Source: Nemertoderma westbladi
Taxonomy: Eukaryota; Xenacoelomorpha; Nemertodermatida; Nemertodermatidae
NCBI GenBank assembly: GCA_032718475.1
Contig: JAUCBJ010008976.1
Coordinates: 62,001-126,000 of the forward strand
DNA length: 64,000 nucleotides
Direction of reading: 5' to 3'
A model generated the notes under the pieces. The model ran no database searches. It was not told where the DNA came from and saw nothing but the letters and a program-made list of their open reading frames with translations. The translations under genes were made by a program, and so were the position numbers. Below are positions 31,101 through 43,338 of this stretch, piece after piece (position 1 is the first letter of the stretch; every line of letters begins with the position of its first letter).

Positions 31101-32908
31101 AAGTTGCTGCGTTTAAACTGCGAACAAGATAAGTTGCTGCGTTTAAACTGCGAACAAGTTAAGTTGCCTCGTTTAAACTGCGAACGAGTTAAGTTGCTGC
31201 GTTTAAACTGCGAACAAGTTAAGTTACCTCGTCTAAACTGCGAACAAGATAACTTGCTGCGTTTAAACTGCGAACAAGTTAAGTTGCTGCGTTTAAACTG
31301 CGAACAAGATAACTTGCTGCGTTTAAACTACGAACAAGTGAATTTGCTGCGTTTTAAACTACGAACAAGTTAAGTTGCTGCGTTTTAAACTACAAACAAG
31401 TTTAGTTGCGTCGTTTAAACTGCGAACAAGTTAAGTTACCTCGTCTAAACTGCGAACAAGATAACTTGCTGCGTTTAAACTGCGAACAAGTTAAGTTGCT
31501 GCGTTTAAACTGCGAACAAGATAACTTGCTGCGTTTAAACTACGAACAAGTGAATTTGCTGCGTTTTAAACTACAAACAAGTTTAGTTGCAGTGTTTAAA
31601 CTGCGAACAAGTTGAGTTGCTGCGTTCAAACTGCGAACAAGATAACTTGCTGCGTTTAAACTGCGAACAAGTTAAGTTGCTGCGTTTAAACTGCGAACAA
31701 GATAACTTGCTGCGTTTAAACTGCGAACAAGTGAATTTGCTGCGTTTTAAACTACAAACAAGTTTAGTTGCAGTGTTTAAACTGCGAACAAGTTAAGTTG
31801 CTGCGTTTAAACTGCAAACAAGTTAAGTTGCCTCGTTTAAACTGCGAACGAGTTAAGTTGCTGCATTTAAACTGCGAACAAGTTATAAGTTGCTGCGTTT
31901 AAACTGCGAACAAGTTAAGTTGCCTCGTTTAAACTGCGAACAAGTTAAGTTACCTCGTCTAAACTGCGAACAAGATAACTTGCTGCGTTTAAACTACGAA
32001 CAAGTGAATTTGCTGCGTTTTAAACTACAAACAAGTTTAGTTGCAGTGTTTAAACTGCGAACAAGTTAAGTTGCTGCGTTTAAACTGCAAACAAGTTAAG
32101 TGGCCTCGTTTAAACTGCGAACGAGTTGAGTTGCTGCATTTAAACTGCGAACAAGTTATAAGTTGCTGCGTTTAAACTGCGAACAAGTTAAGTTGCCTCG
32201 TTTAAACTGCGAACAAGTTAAGTTGCTGCGTTTAAACTATGAACAAGTTAAGTTGCCTCGTTTAAACTGCGAAAAAGTTAAGTTGCCTCGTTTAAACTGC
32301 GAAAAAGTTAAGTTGCTGCGTTTAAACTGCGAACAAGTTAAGTTGCCTCGTTTAAACTGCGAACAAGTTAAGTTGCTGCATCTAAACTGCGAACGAGTTA
32401 AGTTTCTCAAATGACGTTGCTAGTTGCGTTGCCCACGACGTGTAAACCGGCCTTGAAGTCGTTGCTATAGCTACTGTATACCGCTACGGAAACACATGAC
32501 ATTTGTTGAGGATTATTTATTTTCATTACTCCATTCTATCACATAGTCCTACATTGTTATTTATCGATGAGTACAGTTGTTTATCATTGGATCTACCCGA
32601 TGCATTAGAAGCGGTACATTTGAAGTGATTAAACTCACACACACATGTTGTGGATTATTTTTTCATTGCTTCTTCCTATCACATAGAGACGTTGTATTTT
32701 ATTGACAAAAGGCATAGTTATCATTTAGTCCTACATCTATTGCATACATTAAAGGGGGGCGGGGGGGGGGGGGGGATGGGCTATAACACATGTTGCAATT
32801 TATTATTGCGCGTAAGGCATTTAATGTGGTACCTAATATGGAGGAAGTTAATCACAATGAGACAGAAGTTATAAAGAAGGCGAATGATCGCTTGGTAAAA
32901 AGCTAAAT
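28135..32908. repeat. Tandem unit, copy 1 (about 4.77 kb, contains satellite array)
   Basis: Starts GGAGTATGAAAAATGATGTC and contains about 1.35 kb of AT-rich non-coding sequence, a poly-G run (about 29287-29308), the lead-in GGAAGTTGCTGTAAAAAAAG, the 30-bp satellite (29500-32405) and a 500-bp tail with a second G-rich run (32753-32775). The next copy begins at once at about 32909. No gene was seen in the non-satellite parts. The tail keeps the uninterrupted sequence TTTTTTCATTGCTTCTTCC (about 32659), the empty site of the LTR element at 54926. Confidence 0.85.
29500..32405. repeat. 30-bp satellite array 1
   Basis: Head-to-tail copies of AAGTTGCTGCGTTTAAACTG + CGAACAAGTT (30 bp), nearly all containing GTTTAAAC. 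Variants (CCTCG for CTGCG, GATAACTTG, AAAAGTTGCAGCATC) are arranged in higher-order blocks. A GTTTTAAACTACAAACAAG-type variant with an extra T recurs every 181 bp between about 31380 and 31780. The repeating LLRLNCEQVK frames are artefacts of the 30-bp length. Confidence 0.95.
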
Positions 32909-34099
32909 GGGAGTATGAAAAATGATGTCGCTAATTCTAGAACATAAAAAATATATATCCCAAAACAAATAATAAATGTGGTAGTTAAAGTGTTCTTATT
33001 GTACTAAATAAGATTTTTGGAGTAATTTACAGTTACTTAATTTCTTAAATACTTAAATTTCTTAAATTTTATTACAAGTGTTGAAAAAGCATCGAAGTAG
33101 AAAACGTTTGCAAGTGGGCCTACTGTAATTAGAGCAAAATCCATTCAAACTTTAAAAGTTATTATAATTTTAATGCATGCACAGTGTACAGTAGGCCTGC
33201 ACCAAAAAATAAGTCAATATCCACTATTAGTTTATGTAGTTAAGCGGCTCTCTAGTTACCTAGTAAATATTAGAGAACACTAAATTATTTAACATTGAGT
33301 TAAGGCAGCATCAGGTGTTGAAGCCTACTAAAATTTGACTATGGAAGTAAAATGTTACAGTTCAAAACGCTGTTTCTTCTTAGATTAAAAAATTAAGCAA
33401 CAAAAAAGTACAAATTTAAGAATAAAATTACGAATTCCATGGTAAAAATCTTAGAACATTTATTCAATATTGTCCCTTTATTAACATCGCTGGCGCTTGG
33501 TAAATAAAATAATGCCTTGAATATAGTGAAAAACGTTCACCTTTTTTCCCATGTAAAAAATAATTATTTTACATAATTTCACTTTATCTAAAAATAAGTA
33601 TTATTTTTTTGTTTATATATTTGGCTCGTCCTAGTCGGTTCTCCACCTGAATCTTATTATCATAATTATTATCAGCCTAACCTAATGCTGCTGCAATTTT
33701 GTTATATTGGCCATTGCTGAATACTGATTACCTTTGTTTTTTGTTTTTCTATTTTTCTGACTTTATCTACGCTGTTCAAACCGGTACCGAATTAACGTTG
33801 TACATTAATTAATATTCATAGAGTATAAATGCAATCATGCAGTTCAATTAAAGGCACGAGCCTAGCAGTAGTATTTTAGTTGTGGGGGGGGGGGGGGGGG
33901 GGGGGGCAACACATTCGCAAAATGTAATTGTTAATTGCGGGAACCTTCTAGTTAGTGGTGAATGGTGGGCCTATCATATTCATCAATTCGCTTAATGCTG
34001 GTTTAGACGTACTGTACTGTAGTCACTTGTTGAGCAACTTGGCGTGCAACTCAGATTGCTATTCAAGTGGTTCCGTAAAAACAGGAAGTTGCTGTAAAA

Positions 34100-37000
34100 A
34101 AAGTTGCTGCGTTTAAACTGCGAACAAGTTAAGTCGCCTTGTTTAAACTGCGAACAAGTTAAGTTGCTGCGTTTAAATTGCGAACAAGTTAAGTTGCTGC
34201 GTTTAAACTGCGAACAAGTTAAGTTGCCTCGTTTAAACAGCGAACAAGTTAAGTTGCTGCATTTAAACTGCGAACAAGTTATAAGTTGCTGCGTTTAAAC
34301 TGCGAACAAGTAAAAGTTGCAGCATCTAAACTGCGAACAAGTTATAAGTTGCTGCGTTTAAACTGCGAACAAGTAAAAGTTGCAGCATCTAAACTGCGAA
34401 CAAGTTAAGTTGCCTCGTCTAAATTGCGAACAAGTTATAAGTTGCTACGTTTAAACTGCGAACAAGTAAAAGTTGCAGCATCTAAACTGCGAACAAGTTA
34501 AGTTGCCTCGTCTAAATTGCGAACAAGTTATAAGTTGCTACGTTTAAACTGCGAACAAGTTATATATTGCTGCGTTTATACTGCGAACAAGATAAGTTGC
34601 TGCGTTTAAACTGCGAACAAGTAAAAGTTGCAGCATCTAAACTGCGAACAAGTTATAAGTTGCTGCTTTTAAACTGCGAACAAGTAAAAGTTGCAGCATC
34701 TAAACTGCGAACAAGTTATAAGTTGCTGCGTTTAAACTGCGAACAAGTTATATGTTGCCTCGTTTAAACTGCGATCAAGTTAAGTTGCTGCGTTTAAACT
34801 GCGAACAAGTTATAAGTTGCTGCGTTTAAACTGCGAACAAGTTAAGTTGCCTCGTTTAAACTGCGAACAAGTTAAGTTGCTCCATTTAAACTGCGAACAA
34901 GTTATAAGTTGCTGCGTTTAAACTGCGAACAAGTAAAAGTTGCAGCATCTAAACTGCGAACAAGTTAAGTTGCCTCGTCTAAATTGCGAACAAGTTATAA
35001 GTTGCTACGTTTAAACTGCGAACAAGTTATATATTGCTGCGTTTATACTGCGAACAAGATAAGTTGCTGCGTTTAAACTGCGAACAAGTTAAGTTGCCTC
35101 GTTTAAACTGCGAACAAGTTAAGTTGCTCCATTTAAACTGCGAACAAGTTATAAGTTGCTGCGTTTAAACTGCGAACAAGTAAAAGTTGCAGCATCTAAA
35201 CTGCGAACAAGTTAAGTTGCCTCGTCTAAATTGCGAACAAGTTATAAGTTGCTACGTTTAAACTGCGAACAAGTTATATATTGCTGCGTTTATACTGCGA
35301 ACAAGATAAGTTGCTGCGTTTAAACTGCGAACAAGTTAAGTTGCCTCGTTTAAACTGCGAACAAGTTAAGTTGCTCCATTTAAACTGCGAACAAGTTAAG
35401 TTACCTCGTCTAAACTGCGAACAAGTTAAGTCGCCTCGTTTAAACTGCGAACAAGTTAAGTTGATGCGTTTAAATTGCGAACAAGTTAAGTTGCTGCGTT
35501 TTAAACTACAAACAAGTTTAGTTGCAGTGTATAAACTGCGAACAAGTTAGGTTGCCTCGTTTAAACTGCGAACAAGTTAAGTTGCTGCGTTTAAACTGCG
35601 AACAAGTTAAGTTGCTGCGTTTTAAACTACAAACAAGTTTAGTTGCAGTGTTTAAACTGCGAACAAGTTAAGTTGCTGCGTTTAAACTGCAAACAAGTTA
35701 AGTTGCCTCGTTTAAACTGCGAACGAGTTAAGTTGCTGCATTTAAACTGCGAACAAGTTATAAGTTGCTGCGTTTAAACTGCGAACAAGTTAAGTTGCTG
35801 CGTTTAAACTGCGAACAAGTTAAGTTACCTCGTCTAAACTGCGAACAAGATAACTTGCTGCGTTTAAATTACGAACAAGTGCATTTGCTGCGTTTTAAAC
35901 TACAAACAAGTTTAGTTGCAGTGTTTAAACTGCGAACAAGTTAAGTTGCTACGTTTAAACTGCGAACAAGTTAAGTTGCTGCGTTTAAACTGCGAACAAG
36001 ATAAGTTGCTGCGTTTAAACTGCGAACAAGTTAAGTTACCTCGTCTAAACTGCGAACAAGATAACTTGCTGCGTTTTAAACTACGAACAAGTTAAGTTGC
36101 TGCGTTTTAAACTACAAACAAGTTTAGTTGCAGTGTTTAAACTGCGAACAAGTTAAGTTGCTGCGTTTAAACTGCGAACAAGATAAGTTGCTGCGTTTTA
36201 ACTGCGAACAAGTTAAGTTGCTGCGTTTAAACTGCGAACAAGTTATAAGTTGCTGCGTTTAAACTGCGAACAAGTTAAGTTGCTGCGTTTAAACTGCGAA
36301 CAAGTTAAGTTGCCTCGTTTAAACTGCGAACAAGATAACTTGCTGCGTTTAAACTACGAACAAGTGAATTTGCTGCGTTTTAAACTACAAACAAGTTTAG
36401 TTGCAGTGTTTAAACTGCGAACAAGTTAAGTTGCTGCGTTTAAACTGCGAACAAGATAACTTGCTGCGTTTAAACTGCGAACAAGTTAAGTTGCTGCGTT
36501 TAAACTGCGAACAAGATAACTTGCTGCGTTTAAACTACGAACAAGTTAAGTTGCTGCGTTTTAAACTACAAACAAGTTTAGTTGCAGTGTTTAAACTGCG
36601 AACAAGTTAAGTTGCTGCGTTTAAACTGCGAACAAGTTATAAGTTGCTGCGTTTAAACTGCGAACAAGTTAAGTTGCTGCGTTTAAACTGCGAACAAGTT
36701 AAGTTGCCTCGTTTAAACTGCGAACAAGATAACTTGCTGCGTTTAAACTACGAACAAGTGAATTTGCTGCGTTTTAAACTACAAACAAGTTTAGTTGCAG
36801 TGTTTAAACTGCGAACAAGTTAAGTTGCTGCGTTTAAACTGCGAACAAGATAACTTGCTGCGTTTAAACTGCGAACAAGTTAAGTTGCTGCGTTTAAACT
36901 GCGAACAAGATAACTTGCTGCGTTTAAACTACGAACAAGTTAAGTTGCCGCGTTTTAAAATACAAACAAGTTTAGTTGCAGTGTTTAAACTGCGAACAAG

Positions 37001-37457
37001 TTAAGTTGCTGCGTTTAAACTGCGAACAAGTTAAGTTGCTGCGTTTAAACTGCGAACAAGTTAAGTTACCTCGTCTAAACTGCGAACAAGATAACTTGCT
37101 GCGTTTAAACTACGAACAAGTGAATTTGCTGCGTTTTAAACTACAAACAAGTTTAGTTGCAGTGTTTAAACTGCGAACAAGTTAAGTTGCTGCGTTTAAA
37201 CTGCGAACAAGATAACTTGCTGCGTTTAAACTGCGAACAAGTTAAGTTGCTGCGTTTAAACTGCGAACAAGATAACTTGCTGCGTTTAAACTGCGAACAA
37301 GTGAATTTGCTGCGTTTTAAACTACAAACAAGTTTAGTTGCAGTGTTAAACTGCGAACAAGTTAAGTTGCTGCGTTTAAACTGCAAACAAGTTAAGTTGC
37401 CTCGTTTAAACTGCGAACGAGTTAAGTTGCTGCATTTAAACTGCGAACAAGTTATAA
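34100..37457. repeat. 30-bp satellite array 2
   Basis: Same satellite as 29500-32405, beginning after the same lead-in. In the right half (about 36400-37350) the 181-bp higher-order period is clear: the GTTTTAAACTACAAACAAG-type monomer recurs with starts 181 or 394 bp apart. The BEL/Pao insertion cut the array inside a GTTATAAGTTGCTGCG junction. Confidence 0.95.
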
Positions 37458-38002
37458 TATTTGGAGAGACAGTAACAAAATACCCTGCAATATCCTACTG
37501 TAAAGTTTGTGAATCAAATCATAAATCCGACCTTCTCACCAAAACAGTAAACTCTAAGTAAGCGAATATATTGCAGTATCGGTCTCTTATAACCGGTGAG
37601 GCAGAAAACAGTCTACGAACGGACAAACTTCGATAAAACAAAATCCCGCGCAGCGAATCCTAAAATCGGGCTGACTCACTGACGGACTAAGGGCGCTCGT
37701 ATACTTTGCCGCGGTGTGATTTATATGGTTGGGATAGAGAGATGCTAGCTAGGTGCAGAAAGGTCTAACTAGCGGGCAAAGCGCAGTACGGACAAAATTA
37801 TTTTATATATTTTGAGGTGTAAATAATTTCTAACGTGCGTGTGTCTTGATTCTAACAGTCAAATCAGTTTTAATCCTTCACATATATAATTACTGGGTCC
37901 GGTGTGCATTTTACAAATATTCTAATTTTATAACTTGTAGGTCCAATACTCACGAATGATAAGGCTCCTTCCCCTTTTGTGTATTTCCAGAATTCGGCAA
38001 TT

Positions 38003-39813
38003 TTATTTATTTATTTATTTCTCTTCCGTCTATATATATGATTGCACTCATAGTAGAATATTGAATATAAGGTAGAATATTGAATATATATGTACATACT
38101 TTTAGAACTGTAGAGCACAATAATGATTATAAGGGTGTTATGTACACTGGAGGGGAGCAGTAGCAGTGCTAGTAGAGCTCCCTCCATATGTACGAGTTGA
38201 CCGGGGGGGGGGGGGGGGGTGGGGGGGGGGGGGTTATGGATCGAGAAGTTATCGGTTGTATCCGTTAAAATTTTTATTGTGTATTTTAGATTTTGCTGTT
38301 GGTAAATATCCCTGCCGGAAAATGTGCCGGTTTGACCGAATCCGAAACTGCCGTATCCATCAGCATAATATAATAATCAATTAATTAATTAATTAATAAT
38401 TAACTGTATTTATTGTAATATGGTGTGTTTATGGAGTGTAATTATTAATAAAATGTCTCTAGGTATTTTTTAAGATAGGGTCTGGAGGAATATTTTTTTT
38501 AATTTATATGAAAACGAGTTTTTTGATTTAGCATTTTTTATATCGCTAGGGAGGGCATTCCATATTTTAGGGCCAGTGAATTTTAAGGATTTCTGGGTGA
38601 GCTGTAGTCTTACACGTGGAACGAAAAAATTTTGTGCATAAGTTGATCTAGTGTTATATCTGTGGATGGAACTAGTTTGTTCAAATAAATTTTGTAATGC
38701 TTTAGTTTTTTTCATTTTTTTAATATCATACATATATTTAGCCACTTCAAGTTCGAATACTTTTTCGAGAGGTAAAATATTTAAGTTTTTATAAATCGGG
38801 TTAGCATGAGCTTGATAATGGCTGAAAGTTATTGCTCGAACAATTTTATTAACTTTTATTTTCAATTTATCAGTATTTGTTTTGTGTGCGTTGCCCCAGA
38901 GTAGTATTCCGTAGAGGATATGTGGATAAACTAGTGCGAAGTAGGGGGTTCTTAAAATGTGCAAAGGTAGAATGTATCTTAATTTGAAAAAAATTCCAGT
39001 AAGTTTCGAGATTTTTGAGTGTATGTAATTGCAGTGTGTTTTCCAGTCAATTTTATTGTCAATATAAATACCTAAGAATTTTGATGCTGTTTTTTGTGTA
39101 ATTGAGATAGAGCGGAGTGTAACCGGGGGGAGCGTTGTTTGTCTGCAATTATTAAAAATAATGTATTCTGTTTTTTTTAAATTCAGGGAAAGTTTATTGT
39201 CTATGAGCCAGTTATCAAGTTTCACTAGTTCGTGGTTGACAGTTCCAATAAGGTTATTAATATTTTTAGCACAATGTAGTAGTGTTGTGTCATCGGCGAA
39301 AAGTGTGGAAAGGAGATCAGTACAATTTGGAAGATTATTAATGTAAAGTAGAAACAATATTGGGCTCAGTATGGCCCCTTGTGGAGTTCCACACGGTGAC
39401 CCAGTACGTTCAGAAGTAATACCATTGATGTTAACTATGTGCGACCTGTTGTGTAAGAAACTAGAAAGGAGCTGTAAGGGGAGTCCGCGTATGCCGTAAC
39501 AGTCCAGTTTCTTAAGGAGAATGTCGTGGTTGAGTGTGTCGAAAGCCTTCTTTAGGTCTATTGATATGAGACAGGCTGAGCCACCGCCATCCAATGTATG
39601 CTGTATTTGTTCAGTAACTGTTAAAATTGCGTCACTTGTGGTAATGTTTTTCCTGAAACCATGTTGTGATGAAGTGAGTAATTCGAATTTGTTTAGGTAT
39701 CCTATTAATTGAGTGTTAATTACGCGCTCATATATTTTTGTGAAAATGGGTAATATTGATATAGGACGATAATTATTTTTATCTGTGGGGTCCCCCGTTT
39801 TATAGACTGGAAT
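38003..39813 (-). mobile_element. Jockey-type LINE inserted in the BEL/Pao 3' LTR
   Basis: The sequence between the two parts of the LTR is a 5'-truncated LINE with a (AAAT)n-type tail (TTTATTTATTTATTT on the plus strand). AATTT at 37999-38003 and 39814-39818 may be the target duplication. The other LTR (near 52822) keeps the empty site GGCAATTTAATTTACC. The 3' region (38003-38469) carries long G runs (38202-38233). Confidence 0.85.
38470..39812 (-). CDS. Reverse transcriptase ORF of jockey-type LINE, 5'-truncated
   Basis: The frame is open without stops from the insertion point (39812) to 38470 and enters within the RT fingers (IPVYKTGDP, NYRPISILPIF, QHGFRKN). Motif A aspartate is in LISIDLKKAFDTLNH, motif B in GTPQGAILSPILFLLYINNLP, and the catalytic box is FADDTTLLH. 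The thumb and a long C-terminal region follow (WGNAHKTN, HANPIYKNLNILPL, RSTYAQNFF). This last part, with IWNALPSDI near the end, is common to jockey-superfamily elements. No endonuclease is left because of 5' truncation. The ORF is probably a recent dead-on-arrival insertion. Confidence 0.85.
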
Positions 39814-40882
39814 AATTTAATTTACCAGGTCCCTAATACTAAGAAGAAATGTGTTAGCTTACTACAGTAGGCGTACAGTTACTAATAGCTAGCCTGGCGT
39901 TCTTATCTAGAATTTTGGTTGCCTAGATGGGCACGGCAACTTCCTAACAGAATGTTGGCGGGGACACGGTAGATGTTAGTATCCCTAATAGCCTCAATTT
40001 ATTTGCGCCTAGTGGTAAACTGCCCTACCGCCTGAACGGTACAATCCCAATTCAGGTAAAACACAGTAGCCCTTCTAGCCTACAAGTTCAAATGCAATGG
40101 ACACCGTTGTACTACAAACAGTCACCGACGCACCTATACTTAGCAAGAGTTAGGCGTACAGTTTGCTGCACCCTACCAATGTGTATGCCTTGTACTGGTG
40201 TGCCTGCGTCCTATCTGTGTACTAGTATCTCTCTGCCTGATCTCCTCTCCTCTCCCCCGTAGGAATGTGAAGGTCTACTGCGGGTTTTCTCTGAATTAAG
40301 ACAGTACGGTCCCTAGATGTAATTTTTTTAGCGCACAGCGTGTCACTACCTCTACCTTCGATCTTTGGTCTTACACTTAGGTAGCAAGGCATTGAACGCT
40401 GTCTAACCTTTCAGGCGATGGGCGAATAACTAAGAATGAATATTGTGGGTTGTCTCCTTCCTACATTCCTCCGATGTTCCCGTCTATCGCCGCGGTCCGA
40501 TGTTTAGCCAGCCATCTGTCCCTCAGTTGGGTTCACCGTGGTGAAGCATAGTAAAAAACAGATGTAACAAGTATTTTCTAACTTTATTACAGAATTAAAC
40601 AATAACTATTATACAATAAATGTAACAAGAGTGAAGATAACTAATGAACAAAACCGCACCTTTTATAGCAAATTTGTGCTGCAATCAATCGAGATAAATC
40701 TAGATTGTTCTATGAGTTCTAATAGGTTTTTAAAGATAACTATTGGTCCAGCAAACACGTATCTTACACGACATTGGTTACAATCTAATAACTGCAATCC
40801 TATTGGTTAATCTACCTTGAGCAAATGCAATTTAATTCGTAGCGGTTAATTTAAATGAGTCGAAACTTAGCACAAAAAATAA

Positions 40883-40960
40883 TTCGCACCTACTAGGATT
40901 CGAACTCGATACCAACTACACGAATTTCCAACGCTTAACCGACTGAGCTACTGAACCACT
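40883..40960 (-). other. tRNA-like sequence in the 3' LTR (A and B boxes)
   Basis: On the minus strand TAGCTCAGTCGG matches the polymerase III A box and GAGTTCGAATCC, about 40 bases on, matches the B box with one change. The acceptor and anticodon stems do not pair, so this is a tRNA-derived relic and not a tRNA gene. The same sequence is at 53901-53978 in the other LTR. Confidence 0.5.
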
Positions 40961-41093
40961 TGAACAATGTTATACAAATAGATATACTGAATGCAAATGA
41001 GGACTTAATGTAATCTTTATAGCAAAGTTAATTCGAACAAAATAAAATTTTGAAAATCCACGGCATTTGCATTTGTGAGAATATAATTTTATA

Positions 41094-42049
41094 CCGCTCC
41101 ATGAAAACAGGATATTATCGTGCATAAAATATACGGTTTTCACCATTACTAAATCAAATTATGGAATACTTGGGACGTACTTACATATTTACAAATTAAA
41201 TCTCAACAATAATACCTCTACATAATAATTCGATACAAAATAATTACAAATTCAAACTTTACGTATTTAAGGCTTTATTAAGTAAGTACAATATAAATCT
41301 AAATTAAATTCACCAAATTAAATCTATTGCATCTCAAATATTGCATAAATTCAAACAATCACAAATACAAATACTACTTAAATATAAAACAAATTGCATA
41401 AGTTCGGAATAAATCACAAGAAAGGCTCACAAGTCTTCCGTCTGCTCTTGCCTTCTATTTACTGTGAATACAAATACTGCTTCTTTATAAAATATAAATT
41501 GCATAATATTCGAAACAATAAATTGCGTAAGTTTGGAATGACTACAAATATAGCACTTTCTAAATATAAATCTTTCTAAATATAAATCTTACTAAATATA
41601 GATATAAACTGCATAAGTTTAGAACAATATAAACTGCATAAGTTTAGAACAATATAAACTGCATAAGTTTAGAACAATATAAACTGCATAAGTTTAGAAC
41701 AATATAAACTCCTTTGGCATTTCAAATATAAAATATAAATCTTTCAAATATAAATTCCTTCTAAATATAAAACTTTCTGAATTTCATAAAATCGGAACAA
41801 TATACAAATACATAAATTTGGAACAATATAAATTGCATAAACTTAGAACAATATAAATTGCATAAATTTAGAACAATATAAATTGCATAAACAATACAAA
41901 TTACATAAATGAAATCATAAGAAAGGCTCACGAGTCTTCCGTCCACTCTTGCCTTCTTGGGGCAAGAGACTTGTGGGGCGAGTCACTAGTTTACTTTGGA
42001 CGTTGGGAGATGGTACGACCATTTCCTCACATATTCGTCTCTTAGTTAT
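41094..42049. repeat. BEL/Pao region next to the 3' LTR, with 25-bp tandem repeat
   Basis: No gene. Between about 41602 and 41890 the unit ATAAACTGCATAAGTTTAGA + ACAAT is repeated four to five times cleanly and then degenerately (TTGCATAAACTTAGAACAAT). Similar GCATAA(G/A)TTTGGAA words occur from 41390. Confidence 0.7.
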
Positions 42050-42387
42050 TCAAAATCCTCGTCCAACTCCTCGTGACCGATCGGTTGTGTCTACCGCTGG
42101 TAAAACGTCTGGGAACGCGCGGGAAGCGGACGACGCAGACCCAAGAGAAGCTTGCGCCCCCTTTTGATCAGCTGGTATATGTCCCGATCCTCCTTGCGGT
42201 TCTCTGGGAAGCGAAACTGTATCCCGAGTAATTCGAATAGTCGGTTCGTATCCCCTTCGTTCTTCAACATTGATAGTTTTCTTTAATTGTTGGCCCACTT
42301 TCTGAACCCTTATGATCCTATGCTGTCCGTCCTCCCGAGGGTGACGTGCAGACGGCGCAACCGGAGTAGCTGGTATGTTGGTCGCCT
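42050..42387 (-). other. Spacer with a short open frame after the zinc-knuckle ORF
   Basis: An 82-codon minus-strand frame (42050-42298) with no family features. It may be a decayed continuation of the upstream ORF, but nothing supports a function. Confidence 0.3.
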
Positions 42388-43338
42388 CTAGGACCTCCTC
42401 TTCCTCGTTACGCTCGCTCGTATACGTTTATGGTAGAACGCGGCTCGGTACGCCCATGCGACAGTTAACCAAGCTCCCTTGTTCCGCTTTTCCGTTCGGA
42501 AACGATCAAATTCACCATACGTGATACGATTAACGACTTTCTGGAAATTCCATGTATTCTTATTGTCAGGGTGTATCTGTAACAAGTATTCGCGCACAAC
42601 TCGAAATCCACTATCGTGAGGCAAAATATCAACTACCTCGATGAGTTCGTCATATTGTGGCATAGCGGAAATATATCCTTCCGACATCATAGTTTGGGGA
42701 TTTACCGCCCAAAATCCAAGATGCGCTCTCATCGGGAATCGTCTTCTTTGTGCCGATACATGTTCGTCAGCTAAATCTTCCCAATCGTCGAATAGTTTTC
42801 GCACTAATTTTACAGATTCGTGTTCGTAAGGTATGTCTCGCAATTGGCATTCAGATGCTCGATGTCCCTTTATATTACAGTATGTGCATTGAGCCATAAA
42901 TCTCCAGCAAGTATAAAATGTATGGGACCCTTGATCTCCACACCATCCACAGATTAGTTGAGTCGTAGTAATGTGCTTTCCACTGCACTTTGTCGAATGA
43001 TGTCCAGCGACGCCACATTTACCACACATCGTATTAGCAGGGTACCACACTCGCTCATATATAAGATTTCCAATGGGTCGAGCGCTTCCTCCCACACTAT
43101 AGTCATAATCGTCTGGATTGATAGGTTGGTATGTTTCAGAAGGTTGTATGCAAACTACAGCATCTGTCGCTTCTAGTTGTCGAATCTCCGTCTGAGATTT
43201 CTTCGGGAGGTTCCTTTCAATCTCAAGAAGTTCCTCTAGAGGATCAACGATGGTCGTCGTTAAGTCGGAATCATCACCTAAGTGACCGATAGGCGCACGC
43301 GTATGCCGTGATTCGTCCGTAACCTCCACGATACCGTC
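42388..43338 (-). CDS. Zinc-knuckle ORF downstream of BEL/Pao integrase
   Basis: About 313 codons on the same strand as the BEL/Pao polyprotein, starting about 830 bases after its end. Three CCHC-type knuckles are at residues 102-115 (CGKCGVAGHHSTKC), 127-141 (CGWCGDQGSHTFYTC, one base-residue longer) and 148-161 (CTYCNIKGHRASEC). A helical, basic C-terminal half follows, ending SVTRKRRS. CCHC knuckles bind single-stranded nucleic acid, and in retroelements they normally sit in Gag. The frame has no ATG before residue 101; it opens after a stop near 43341, so it may be expressed by splicing or be a piece of a larger ORF. An extra ORF in this position usually suggests an envelope-like or accessory gene, but no membrane segment is seen. 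Function is not known. Confidence 0.6.
   Translation of the reverse strand, partial: DGIVEVTDESRHTRAPIGHLGDDSDLTTTIVDPLEELLEIERNLPKKSQTEIRQLEATDAVVCIQPSETYQPINPDDYDYSVGGSARPIGNLIYERVWYPANTMCGKCGVAGHHSTKCSGKHITTTQLICGWCGDQGSHTFYTCWRFMAQCTYCNIKGHRASECQLRDIPYEHESVKLVRKLFDDWEDLADEHVSAQRRRFPMRAHLGFWAVNPQTMMSEGYISAMPQYDELIEVVDILPHDSGFRVVREYLLQIHPDNKNTWNFQKVVNRITYGEFDRFRTEKRNKGAWLTVAWAYRAAFYHKRIRASVTRKRRS

Larger units (their letters stand above)
37458..41093 (-). repeat. 3' LTR of BEL/Pao element, split by a LINE
   Basis: Matches 52254-54111 except for a 36-bp deletion near 37988 and the LINE at 38003-39813. Outer end TATTTGGAGAG, inner end ATAATTTTATA on the plus strand. The ends are not the usual TG...CA. 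Confidence 0.88.

Noticed and set aside
29722-37561. Many plus-strand frames of 60-134 codons with repeating LLRLNCEQVK
   Set aside because: They follow from a 30-bp satellite whose length is a multiple of three and whose monomer lacks stops; no start context, no conserved ends.
40883-40960. Functional tRNA gene
   Set aside because: A and B boxes are good, but acceptor and anticodon stems do not pair.
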